A program made the position numbers and the translations under genes. This document shows positions 1 to 6,795 of a stretch of 9,444 nucleotides of DNA, in pieces; the first letter of the stretch is position 1; each line of letters starts with the position of its first letter. The notes beneath the pieces were generated by a model, which worked only from the letters and a program-made list of their open reading frames with translations, was not told the origin of the DNA and did no database searches. This DNA is from Fischerella sp. Lineage in GTDB: Bacteria; Cyanobacteriota; Cyanobacteriia; Cyanobacteriales; Nostocaceae. The stretch is from NCBI GenBank assembly GCA_026419705.1, contig JANZYY010000023.1:10333-19776 (forward strand). Reading direction: 5' to 3'.

Positions 1-222
1 AAATTCTTGATTATTTGGAACTTTTGAGCCGCCGTAAACAATTTCGCCATTTCTCAAAACGACAGTACGAGATCTTAACTTTTGGTAAGAGTTTACAATT
101 GCGTGTATGTAAACACATCCATTGGTATGCTGAGTTCGCAAATCTTGTAGGATGTTACGTAATTGCCCTGCATTGTACTGAATATTTATTTGCATTGTGT
201 CTAAAAAGCGGCGGCTGTACAT
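1..222 (-). CDS. 5' partial gene, probable DUF4388/PATAN-like domain protein
   Basis: The reverse strand is open from an ATG at 222-220, directly after an in-frame TAA at 225-223, through 74 codons to the window edge, so the C-terminal part is missing. A second in-frame ATG at 195-193 (codon 10) is the more likely start, because homologous N-termini that I recall begin near the following Q-I-N-I-Q-Y. The translation has the look of a real globular domain: QYNAGQLRNILQDL near residues 15-28, then RSRTVVLRNGEIVYGG near 51-65. This pattern, an amphipathic helix followed by strands with 'vvLRNGEIVYGG', resembles the DUF4388/PATAN domain found in cyanobacterial PatA-type response regulators and related regulatory proteins. 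That assignment is from memory of the family; the coding call is firmer than the function. No convincing Shine-Dalgarno precedes either ATG. A rightward open frame over the same bases is the shadow of this gene. Confidence 0.6.
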   Translation of the reverse strand, partial: MYSRRFLDTMQINIQYNAGQLRNILQDLRTQHTNGCVYIHAIVNSYQKLRSRTVVLRNGEIVYGGSKVPNNQEF

Positions 223-1258
223 TTAAGAATAAGCAGGATAAATCAAGCTTTTTCGTTTTGAGCGAATAATTTGCTGAATTAATTGGTTTGCTAGATCCAC
301 CCAGATTTATCAGAGAGCAAAAATACAGCTACTTGCTAGCCTTCTTTCTAGTTGGTTGCTAGGGATCGGAATAAATGCTAATAATTAGAAATTAAGATAG
401 ATGGTTTTAGGCAGAAATATTGAATCTAGATCCAATTCCAAATTTTCTGGTGGGATGGGTGAGTGCAAGGGCGGGCTGTCCGACCTACTCCCCAATTTGG
501 GATAATTTATTGTTTGGAAATCTCTTAATCTTGCTTTTCGCCTAACTACTAAGGTACATATTCCCGTCACAGAGTGGTCAGTGCAATCAATACCGCTGCT
601 TATTCCATTTTGGATAGGTATCAACTGATTTTTACCCGTGGAATAGAGAGTAAATTCCTAGAACCCCTTCTAGAAAGTAGTAATCAATAGACACACCCAC
701 TTACAGTTTTTGACCAAGGTTCGCGTTACATCGCACGTTAAAGCGATCGCTTTCCTTCAAACTTTTGTTCTGCTATGCCACATATTACCTTAATGGTAAA
801 AAAAGCAACAGCAAGAACGGACTACTGAGGTCGATTTGTATATCCAAAATTACCAGACTAACTATACTATAAGCAAGTCAATACTAAAGTTACTTTTAGA
901 AAAGCATGCAAATACCTGCCTCCATCTCAGGCTTTGATTAAATCAGCCTTGCTTGATAATTTTTTTTAATATTCGTTATTCAAAAATAAGGATTGCAACT
1001 CTGAAATTTTCATCAACTGAAAAATATTGCCGTCTAGTGTTGCAGATTAACTCAGGTATAAATTTGCTCTGTCAATGCTTTGAACTGAAAACAAAGCAAG
1101 TAAATTTAATCAATGCTTTTGTGGGGTGGATCGGACAACCCATCCGATTCATGCAAATTAGATGTGGAACAGCTTATTTCTGAACATCTACGATAAATCC
1201 CTAATACCCGACCAAATTAGGTGTCTTTGTAATGTAAAATTAACGTTATTCTAAAGAA
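223..1258. other. about 1 kb without a convincing gene
   Basis: This AT-rich stretch lies between the divergent starts of the leftward edge gene and cysH, so it must hold both promoters. I could not place either promoter with confidence. Two small open frames (about 385-624 leftward and 953-1183 rightward) have low-complexity or unconvincing translations and no good RBS, so I do not call them genes. Visible structure includes a HIP1 site inside a 14-bp palindrome (AAAGCGATCGCTTT near 740-753), a run of eight T near 960, and a small inverted repeat with ATCGGA at 1130-1135 and TCCGAT at 1143-1148. A decayed gene remnant is possible but not demonstrable. Confidence 0.6.
743..750. repeat. HIP1 palindrome GCGATCGC (first of at least 12)
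   Basis: GCGATCGC is the highly iterated palindrome typical of many cyanobacterial genomes. Further copies start at 3010, 4008, 5423, 5728, 5996, 6719, 7181, 8155, 8293, 9022 and 9252. That is roughly one per 800 bp, in genes and intergenic DNA alike, far above the chance rate for an 8-mer. It is the best single taxonomic marker in the window. Confidence 0.95.
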
Positions 1259-1279
1259 TTGTTCGAACAGAAAATAATC

Positions 1280-2005
1280 ATGACCACTTCTACGGTATCC
1301 ACGAATCAAAATGCCAATTTCGATTTAGAGCAACTAAATCAGAAGTATGAAAATGCCCATCCAAGAGAAATACTGGCATGGTCTGTAGAAAATATTCTCA
1401 CAGGACTGGTACAAACAAGTGCCTTTAACGTTGATGACATCTTGATCACGGATATCCTTTACCGTCAACTTAACCACCCAGTACCTGTAATATTTCTAGA
1501 CACACTGCACCACTTCCGCGAAACTTTGGAGTTGGTAGAAAAAGCAAAAGAAGTTTACAACTTAGATTTGAAAGTCTACAAAACTCCTGACGCAGACAGC
1601 CGTGAAGCTTTTGCTGCAAAATACGGCGAAGCTCTTTGGGATAAAGATATTGCTAAATTCCATGAGATCACAAAAATCGAACCGTTACAAAGAGGTCTTG
1701 CGGAACTAAACACCATTGCTTGGATCACCGGACGCCGTCGCGATCAAGCCGTGACTCGCGCCAACATGTCTATATTTGAAATCGATAGCCGTGGTCGGAT
1801 AAAAATCAATCCCTTAGCCAATTGGACACGCAAACAAACCTGGACTTATGTCTTTGAGAATGGGTTAATTTACAACCCCCTCCATGACAAAGGTTATCCC
1901 AGTATTGGTGATGAACCCATTACTACCCCAGTAGCCGAAGGAGAAGACGAGCGCGCCGGGCGCTGGCGGGGTAGTGGTAAAACCGAGTGTGGAATTCATA
2001 TTTAG
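1280..2005 (+). CDS. cysH: CysH, phosphoadenosine phosphosulfate (PAPS) reductase
   Basis: This cytoplasmic enzyme of assimilatory sulfate reduction reduces PAPS to sulfite and PAP using thioredoxin as electron donor. The 241-aa product has the adenine-nucleotide alpha-hydrolase fold of the family: LVQTSAFNVDD near residues 44-54, VIFLDTLHHF near 70-79, and ITGRRRDQA near 149-157. It ends in KTECGIHI, with the catalytic cysteine at residue 237. That is the only cysteine in the protein, so the CC...CxxC ligands of [4Fe-4S] APS reductases are absent; this indicates the cluster-free, PAPS-using type. The length fits the family. I chose ATG 1280 because family N-termini begin M-T-(T/A)-S-T; a TTG at 1259 would add seven residues with no better RBS. 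No clear Shine-Dalgarno precedes 1280. No other sulfur-assimilation gene is adjacent; the next gene starts 83 bp downstream. Confidence 0.93.
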   Translation: MTTSTVSTNQNANFDLEQLNQKYENAHPREILAWSVENILTGLVQTSAFNVDDILITDILYRQLNHPVPVIFLDTLHHFRETLELVEKAKEVYNLDLKVYKTPDADSREAFAAKYGEALWDKDIAKFHEITKIEPLQRGLAELNTIAWITGRRRDQAVTRANMSIFEIDSRGRIKINPLANWTRKQTWTYVFENGLIYNPLHDKGYPSIGDEPITTPVAEGEDERAGRWRGSGKTECGIHI

Positions 2006-2025
2006 TTTAGTTATTAGTCATCTAT

Positions 2026-2088
2026 CATTTGTCATTTGTCATGAGAGTATTAAACAAAGGACAAATGACCAATGATCAAGGACAAATT
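2026..2088. repeat. inverted heptad repeats ending flush at the sbcD start codon
   Basis: The left arm holds CATTTGT twice (2026-2039) followed by CAT. The right arm holds five consecutive 7-bp units: ACAAAGG, ACAAATG, ACCAATG, ATCAAGG and ACAAATT (2054-2088). CATTTGT is the complement of ACAAATG, so the two arms can pair around the short spacer near 2043-2053. The last heptad abuts the ATG at 2089. This matches the short tandem heptamer (STRR-type) repeats of heterocystous cyanobacteria. Similar GTCATCG and GTCATTT units recur just after sbcD, near 3410-3424. Confidence 0.85.
2078..2081 (+). promoter_or_regulatory. Shine-Dalgarno for sbcD, supplied by a heptad repeat
   Basis: AAGG sits 7 nt before the ATG at 2089 and is part of the repeat unit ATCAAGG. 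It favours ATG 2089 over the in-frame TTG 2029 and ATGs 2041 and 2065, which would make the protein begin with translated repeat. Confidence 0.6.
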
Positions 2089-3405
2089 ATGATTAAGATC
2101 CTCCATCTTTCCGACATCCATATGGGAAGTGGTTTCTCTCATGGACGCATTAATCCTGAAACAGGACTAAATACGCGTTTGGAGGATTTTGTCAAGACCC
2201 TGTCTTGCTGTATTGACAAAGCATTGACAGAGCCTGTGGATCTTGTCATCTTTGGCGGTGATGCCTTTCCCGATGCTACACCGCCGCCCTATGTTCAAGA
2301 AGCTTTTGCCAGTCAATTTCGTCGTCTTGTGGATGCTCAAATTCCCACAGTATTGTTGGTGGGTAACCATGACCAACATTCGCAAGGGCAGGGAGGAGCA
2401 AGTCTATGTATTTACCGCACTTTAGGCGTGCCTGGTGTTGTAGTAGGTGATACATTAAAGACTCACCGCATCCAAACTCGCAATGGTTTGGTGCAAATCA
2501 TTACCTTACCTTGGTTGACTCGTTCCACTTTGATGACTCGCCAAGAAACTGAAGGTTTATCTCTCAGCGAAGTACATCAACTGTTGATTGAACGTCTACA
2601 AGTTGTTTTGGAAGCAGAAATTCGCCGTCTCGACCCGAACATACCAACTATTCTTTTAGGTCATTTGATGGCTGATAATGCCAGTTTAGGAGCTGAGCGT
2701 TTTTTGGCAGTAGGTAAAGGCTTTACAATTCCCCTTTCAATGCTAACGCGATCCTGTTTTGACTATGTAGCTTTGGGGCACGTCCATCGCCACCAGAACT
2801 TGAATAAATCAAACGATCCGCCAGTGGTGTATCCAGGGAGTATTGAACGGGTGGACTTTAGTGAAGAAAAGGAAGAAAAAGGCTATGTGATGGTTGAGTT
2901 GGAACGGGGTAGCGCTAAGTGGCAATTTCATCCTTTACCAGCCCGGAGTTTCCGCACAATCGAGGTGGATGTATCGAAATCAGAAGATCCGCAAGCAGCA
3001 ATCATCCAAGCGATCGCTAAGTGTAAGATTGAAAATGCAGTAGTGAGATTAATCTATAAACTTCGTTCCGAACAGTTAGATCAAATAGATAATACCGCAC
3101 TGCATCAAGCATTAACTTCAGCTCATACCTACACAATCCAGCCAGAATTGGTCAGTCAGTTAGCTAGACCTCGCGTTCCCGAATTGAGCGCTAGTAATAG
3201 CATCGACCCCATAGAAGCACTAAAAACATACTTAAACAACCGTGAAGATTTGCAAGATATCGCAGCATCAATGTTAGAAGCAGCACATAAACTGCTAGCT
3301 GCCGATGAGGAAGATTGGTTAGAATCCACACCTATGCAAGAAAACATCAATCAGCTGAATCAGACATCATCAGGTAATATAAACCATCAGTTGAAACTAC
3401 TTTAA
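2089..3405 (+). CDS. sbcD: SbcD/Mre11-type DNA repair exonuclease
   Basis: This is a calcineurin-like metallophosphoesterase of the SbcD/Mre11 group: the Mn-dependent nuclease that, in family members, works with the SbcC/Rad50 ATPase on hairpins and DNA ends. All metal-binding motifs are present in the 438-aa product: D9-x-H11 (LSDIHMG), G-G-D58, G-N93-H94-D95, H192 (LLGHLM) and G-H231-V-H233. The run YPGSIERVDFSEEKEEKGYV after residue 240 is the typical SbcD link into the capping domain. The C-terminal 100 residues are helical and polar. No sbcC follows; the next gene is unrelated, so the partner, if any, is elsewhere. The start was set at ATG 2089 because the next residues IKILHLSDIH begin the conserved first strand. 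Identity as a metallophosphoesterase is sure; SbcD versus a related cyanobacterial single nuclease is less so. Confidence 0.85.
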   Translation: MIKILHLSDIHMGSGFSHGRINPETGLNTRLEDFVKTLSCCIDKALTEPVDLVIFGGDAFPDATPPPYVQEAFASQFRRLVDAQIPTVLLVGNHDQHSQGQGGASLCIYRTLGVPGVVVGDTLKTHRIQTRNGLVQIITLPWLTRSTLMTRQETEGLSLSEVHQLLIERLQVVLEAEIRRLDPNIPTILLGHLMADNASLGAERFLAVGKGFTIPLSMLTRSCFDYVALGHVHRHQNLNKSNDPPVVYPGSIERVDFSEEKEEKGYVMVELERGSAKWQFHPLPARSFRTIEVDVSKSEDPQAAIIQAIAKCKIENAVVRLIYKLRSEQLDQIDNTALHQALTSAHTYTIQPELVSQLARPRVPELSASNSIDPIEALKTYLNNREDLQDIAASMLEAAHKLLAADEEDWLESTPMQENINQLNQTSSGNINHQLKLL

Positions 3406-3487
3406 TCTCGATCGTCATCGGTCATTTGCGAGCGAGTCCAATACGGTTTTGTTGAGGGTTGTTGGTGAGAACGTTAGATACTTAGAG

Positions 3488-3506
3488 ACGCCTACACCGC
3501 AGGCGT
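3488..3506. repeat. small hairpin in the sbcD downstream spacer
   Basis: ACGCCT (3488-3493) and AGGCGT (3501-3506) form a 6-bp stem with a 7-nt loop. Only TTT follows, so this is a weak terminator candidate at best. It resembles short dispersed GACGCC/GGCGTC hairpins seen in cyanobacterial intergenic DNA. Confidence 0.4.
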
Positions 3507-3631
3507 TTGGATAGGGAAATCGAGTCCGGGAAAAACAAGTAATTTTATATACACTATATCTACACAAACTCGAAGATGCAGTGTTAGGCTGAGGTATTCA
3601 TTTCTACATACCTTGTTTCAGCGCCGATTCC

Positions 3632-4057
3632 ATGTTTAAGTTTATCTGTGCAACCTTAATCGCAGCAGCCCTGATTATGCCGATAAATAAAGATTCTAAC
3701 TTTGTACTTGCTGGCACTTGCGCATCAAAATGCGGTCCCCGCCCAATTCAATTTTCTCCAGGTCAACGCCTGCGATTAAAAGTATTAAATAAAACACCTA
3801 ATTTATTGAGTTTACAGAAACCATCCACGACCAATGCAATTACCCTCCGACCTGGACAAGAACTACAGTTAGACCAGGGAGACGGTACAGAGCCAAATGT
3901 ATCTCTCTTATTTTGGAATGAAGCAGGGTTACCGCTGAAAGCAACTATCTCTAAACCAAACTTTGCGACCTTGCAAGTAGAAATACGTCCAACTTGGTAT
4001 GCTCCAGGCGATCGCGCGATTTACATTCTCGATGATGGTCGAGTTGAAGTATTATGA
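3632..4057 (+). CDS. small exported protein of unknown function
   Basis: I do not recognise the family. The 141-aa product starts with a signal-peptide-like segment: K3, a hydrophobic core FICATLIAAALIMPI, and a likely cleavage after V-L-A27, giving a mature N-terminus G-T-C-A-S-K-C-G. Two cysteines, C30 and C34, lie near the mature N-terminus and could form a disulfide. The signal lacks a clear L-x-G/A-C lipobox, so I do not call it a lipoprotein. The rest is rich in short beta-like stretches (RLRLKVLNKT, TLRPGQELQL, ILDDGRVEVL at the end), suggesting a small all-beta periplasmic domain of about 114 residues. There is no transmembrane segment after the signal. It stands alone between sbcD and recJ, with 226 bp in front and about 250 bp behind. 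The ATG was the only reasonable start preceding the hydrophobic core. Confidence 0.7.
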   Translation: MFKFICATLIAAALIMPINKDSNFVLAGTCASKCGPRPIQFSPGQRLRLKVLNKTPNLLSLQKPSTTNAITLRPGQELQLDQGDGTEPNVSLLFWNEAGLPLKATISKPNFATLQVEIRPTWYAPGDRAIYILDDGRVEVL

Positions 4058-4116
4058 AACCACTGCTTTGTTGGTGAGCTAGCGTCTGAGTGGTTCAAGA
4101 AAATTTATTTTTTTCA

Positions 4117-4140
4117 CCACCAAGACACGAAGACACAAAG
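4117..4140. repeat. octamer repeat, ACACGAAG-like
   Basis: CCACCAAG, ACACGAAG and ACACAAAG follow one another in the spacer upstream of recJ. This is a short tandem 8-bp repeat of a type common in intergenic DNA of many bacteria. No function is evident. Confidence 0.5.
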
Positions 4141-4306
4141 AAATTTTATTGTTTGGGATGCACCGCCAAACAGCTAGTGTTATGAAACTTAGAAGTTGCC
4201 ATCAGGTAATTTAGTTGCTTGTGCACAAAAATTTCGGTTTGATAAGGTATATCAGATAAAAGTCATCTGTCACCTTCTGACTCTAACCGTGCTAGACAAA
4301 TCCCCG

Positions 4307-6400
4307 ATGACAGCAGTGAAAACCAGTCGGCGCTTACCCAGTCAGCGCTGGCAGATTTACCCACAAAAAACAGAATTGGCACAATATTTAACAAAAGCGA
4401 CGAATTTATCGCCTCTAATTAACCAACTGCTGATTAATCGCGGTATTGAAACCCCCGAGCAAGCACAAGCTTTCTTAGATTCCGAATCTTTAAATTTACC
4501 CTCACCTTTGCAGGAGTTTCCAGATCTGGCAATTAGTTTGGAATTATTGCGGTCTTGTATTACCTGTAAAGAAAAAATTGCCATCTGCGGAGATTATGAT
4601 GCAGATGGAATGACCAGCACTGCTTTACTGTTGCGTAGTCTACGCTGGTTGGGCGCGGATGTAAATTACGCTATTCCCAGTCGGATGTGTGAAGGCTATG
4701 GTATCAATAAACGCATTGTAGAAGAGTTCCACAGTGAAGGTGTAAAACTAATTCTGACCGTTGATAACGGTATCTCTGCGTTTGAACCCATTGCTAGAGC
4801 CAGAGAGCTGGGTCTAAAGGTAATTGTCACAGACCACCACGACATTCCTCAACAGTTACCTCCAGCAAATGCCATCCTCAACCCGAAACTACTACCTGAA
4901 TCCTCGCTTTATCGGGGTATTGCGGGTGTGGGTGTTGCCTATATTTTGGCAGTTTCTCTCGCACAACAACTCGAGCAAGCTAATAGCGGCACGATCAAGC
5001 CAATGTTGGAATTGTTTACACTGGGAACAATTGCCGACTTAGCTCCCTTGACTGGAGTAAACCGCCGTTGGGTGAAACGTGGTTTGCAGCAACTACCCAA
5101 GTCTAAATTACCCGGAGTACAGGCCTTGATTCAGATGTCTGGCGTACAGGGGTGTAGGGGAGAGGGGGAATCGGGGATTGGAAATTGGGGAAAGATGAAT
5201 CAACCACCAACAACCAACAACCAACAGCCAAAATCGTTAAAGCCTGAAGATATTGGGTTTCGTCTTGGACCGCGAATTAATGCTGTTGGTAGGATTGGCG
5301 ATCCCCAAATAGTAATTGAGTTATTAACTACAGATGATATGGCGATTGCGCTAGAACGAGCAATGCAGTGTGAAGAAATTAACCAGCATCGTCAGCGAAT
5401 GTGCGAAGAAATCGAACAAGAAGCGATCGCCATTGTGGAGACGTTGCATGCAAAGTCTCTACACCAAGACCGGGTTTTAGTCGTTGTTCAACCTCACTGG
5501 CATCATGGTGTTATTGGTATTGTCGCCTCCCGCTTAGTAGAACGCTACGGCGTCCCTGTGTTTATAGCTACTTACGAAAATGACAACTTAATTCGTGGTT
5601 CAGCACGAGGAATACCAGAGTTTCATGTATTTGCTGCTTTGGAATATTGCCAAGACTTGCTGGGTAAATTCGGTGGACACAAAGCCGCCGGCGGATTTTC
5701 TTTACCAGTTGAAAATTTAGCAGCCTTGCGATCGCGCCTAGTGGAATTCGCCAACCAATGTCTTGAAATCCAACACTTGAAGCCGCTGCTCAAAATTGAC
5801 GCTCAAGCGAACCTCAACCAAATTAACCAAGAACTCTATCAACAACTCCACGCTTTAGAACCTTGCGGTATCGATAATCCCGATCCAGTTTTTTGGACTC
5901 CTAATGTCTTTGTTATTGAACAACAAATAGTTGGCAAAGGTCATATTAAACTGACTTGTGCCGAAACAATCAACGATCGGCAATTTACAATTAAAGCGAT
6001 CGCTTGGCGATGGCGTGATTACTTTCCTCTGCCAACGCGAATAGATATTGCTTACAAACTACGAGAAAATCATTTTAACGGTGATACCACCATTGAGTTA
6101 GAGTTAGTTGGTGTTAGACTCCCAAATCAGTCACGTCAGCTTTTTGTATCTAGCGCTACCCCACTCAAAGCTTCATTTGAGTACAACCAACGTCATTATA
6201 CCTGTGGCATTTATCAAAATGGTTCTTCACCGGAATTAAGAATTAAAAATCCTGAAGGTAAAATTTTAGCAGTCCAGCAAGAATATGGCATTGGCTTGCT
6301 TGGTATTAACCGTGAAGATGCAAAAGAAGTTGATATCTCTCAACCCCAGTATGACTCCATCATTCAAGCAGCTCTAAAAGCCTTAGAATCAAGTCAGTAA
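4307..6400 (+). CDS. recJ: RecJ, single-strand-specific 5'-3' exonuclease
   Basis: RecJ degrades single-stranded DNA 5' to 3' in recombination and mismatch or base-excision repair. The 697-aa product has the DHH-family motifs in order: D96-Y-D-A-D100-G (motif I), TVD153NG (motif II), TD176-H177-H178 (motif III), GVGVAYILA, the FRLGPRINAVGRIG run before the linker helix, and G456-G457-H458-KAAGGF of the DHHA1 domain. A C-terminal OB-like region follows. ATG 4307 was chosen because the conserved RWQIYPQ begins 11 residues later. The open frame reaches a TTG at 4196, and GTG 4289 is also possible, but neither extension looks conserved. The oddity is a low-complexity, repeat-encoded insertion between the first catalytic half and FRLGPRIN (about codons 281-308). 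It keeps the frame, so the gene appears intact. Heptad repeats and the psb30 terminator lie just downstream. Confidence 0.93.
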   Translation: MTAVKTSRRLPSQRWQIYPQKTELAQYLTKATNLSPLINQLLINRGIETPEQAQAFLDSESLNLPSPLQEFPDLAISLELLRSCITCKEKIAICGDYDADGMTSTALLLRSLRWLGADVNYAIPSRMCEGYGINKRIVEEFHSEGVKLILTVDNGISAFEPIARARELGLKVIVTDHHDIPQQLPPANAILNPKLLPESSLYRGIAGVGVAYILAVSLAQQLEQANSGTIKPMLELFTLGTIADLAPLTGVNRRWVKRGLQQLPKSKLPGVQALIQMSGVQGCRGEGESGIGNWGKMNQPPTTNNQQPKSLKPEDIGFRLGPRINAVGRIGDPQIVIELLTTDDMAIALERAMQCEEINQHRQRMCEEIEQEAIAIVETLHAKSLHQDRVLVVVQPHWHHGVIGIVASRLVERYGVPVFIATYENDNLIRGSARGIPEFHVFAALEYCQDLLGKFGGHKAAGGFSLPVENLAALRSRLVEFANQCLEIQHLKPLLKIDAQANLNQINQELYQQLHALEPCGIDNPDPVFWTPNVFVIEQQIVGKGHIKLTCAETINDRQFTIKAIAWRWRDYFPLPTRIDIAYKLRENHFNGDTTIELELVGVRLPNQSRQLFVSSATPLKASFEYNQRHYTCGIYQNGSSPELRIKNPEGKILAVQQEYGIGLLGINREDAKEVDISQPQYDSIIQAALKALESSQ
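5149..5227 (+). repeat. translated G-rich plus CCAACAA-heptad insertion within recJ
   Basis: A G-rich stretch (about 5149-5192) is followed by heptads CCAACAA, CCAACAA and CCAACAG at 5207-5227. Three 7-bp units make 21 bp, so the tract preserves frame and encodes PPTTNNQQP. The host segment lies between the conserved blocks ending LIQMSGV and starting LKPEDIGFRLG, probably a surface loop. The same heptad occurs after recJ and upstream of the YkgJ gene. Confidence 0.8.
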
Positions 6401-6401
6401 T

Positions 6402-6466
6402 CGTTGTTAGTTGTGTGTTGTTTGTTGTTTGTAACAACCAACTACCGACCAACAACCACCAACAAA
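6402..6466. repeat. imperfect inverted heptad repeat after recJ
   Basis: GTTGTTAG/TTGTTTG-type units (about 6402-6430) face AACAACC/ACCAACA-type units (about 6433-6466), so the transcript could form a long imperfect hairpin immediately after the recJ stop. It is from the same CCAACAA family as the tract inside recJ. It may help end or stabilise the recJ mRNA; that is inference. Confidence 0.65.
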
Positions 6467-6477
6467 TGAAAAACAAA

Positions 6478-6493
6478 GCCCGCAGAAGCGGGC
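6478..6493 (-). terminator. rho-independent terminator of psb30
   Basis: A perfect 6-bp GC-only stem (GCCCGC/GCGGGC) encloses a 4-nt loop. Read leftward it is followed by CTTTGTTTTTC, a T-rich tail, so it fits termination of psb30, whose stop codon is about 36 bp before it. On the recJ strand no T tract follows. Confidence 0.8.
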
Positions 6494-6528
6494 CTGAACA
6501 AATGAAGATTAAATACTGGATTTAATAT

Positions 6529-6651
6529 TTAGAGGTCACCACCACGAAAAGCTAGCACAAAGATTACTGCTGGACCAGCTAACATGATCAGTGCTACAAA
6601 CAATAGCTGAAAAATAACTTCCCAATTAATGCTTGTTAAAGCTTCAAACAT
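6529..6651 (-). CDS. psb30: Psb30 (Ycf12), photosystem II small subunit
   Basis: This 40-aa protein is a single-helix subunit at the periphery of the photosystem II reaction centre, in the thylakoid membrane, near PsbJ and cytochrome b559 in known structures. The translation reads M-F-E-A-L-T-S, then INWEVIFQLLFVALIMLAGP, then AVIFVLAFRGGDL. It has one hydrophobic segment (about residues 13-35) with the family hallmarks INxEVIxQL, AGP.(V/I)IF.LA and a short R-G-(G/N)-(D/N)-L tail. The length is that of Ycf12. A strong GGAGGG Shine-Dalgarno sits just before the ATG, and a terminator follows the stop. It is transcribed toward recJ and divergently from the YkgJ gene. It is easy to miss because of its size. 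Known mutants of this subunit in other cyanobacteria remain photoautotrophic; that is family knowledge, not seen here. Confidence 0.93.
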   Translation of the reverse strand: MFEALTSINWEVIFQLLFVALIMLAGPAVIFVLAFRGGDL

Positions 6652-6654
6652 TTT

Positions 6655-6660
6655 CCCTCC
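6655..6660 (-). promoter_or_regulatory. Shine-Dalgarno of psb30
   Basis: On the reverse strand GGAGGG lies 3 nt before the ATG (within AGGGAGGGAAA). It is the strongest RBS in the window and supports the short ORF being real. Confidence 0.75.
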
Positions 6661-6668
6661 CTGGAAAC

Positions 6669-6697
6669 TTAAAACAATCTGTTAGTCCAATTGTCAA
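6669..6697 (-). promoter_or_regulatory. candidate psb30 promoter
   Basis: Reading leftward, TTGACA (6697-6692) is a perfect -35 box. A weaker -10-like TTTTAA (6674-6669) follows after exactly 17 nt. It would start transcription only about 10 nt before the ATG, giving a very short leader. The -35 is convincing; the -10 is not. Confidence 0.4.
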
Positions 6698-6795
6698 ACT
6701 CGGAATTAATCATATCCGGCGATCGCCTGCTTAATTTAATTTACTTAACAAAATGATAAGAAACAACATAAAAAACTAAGATGGGTTCTGGCTGT

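Noticed and set aside
15..269. Rightward open frame of 84 codons from a TTG start
   Set aside because: It overlaps the reverse-strand coding region whose translation looks like a real conserved domain; this frame has a TTG start and no recognisable sequence.
385..624. Leftward 79-codon open frame
   Set aside because: Proline/serine-rich low-information translation, no RBS, no recognisable motif; probably chance or decayed sequence.
953..1183. Rightward 76-codon open frame
   Set aside because: TTG start in an AT-rich run of T, no RBS, translation does not look like a folded protein.
1227..1252. cysH promoter (TTGTAA with TATTCT)
   Set aside because: The two boxes are only 14 nt apart and both are poor matches; no confident promoter can be placed.
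2026..2088. CRISPR array
   Set aside because: The units are 7 bp, directly adjacent and without spacers, so this is a heptad tandem repeat, not repeat-spacer architecture.
5149..5227. recJ as a pseudogene disrupted by a repeat insertion
   Set aside because: The insertion keeps the frame, and all DHH and DHHA1 motifs are intact on both sides.
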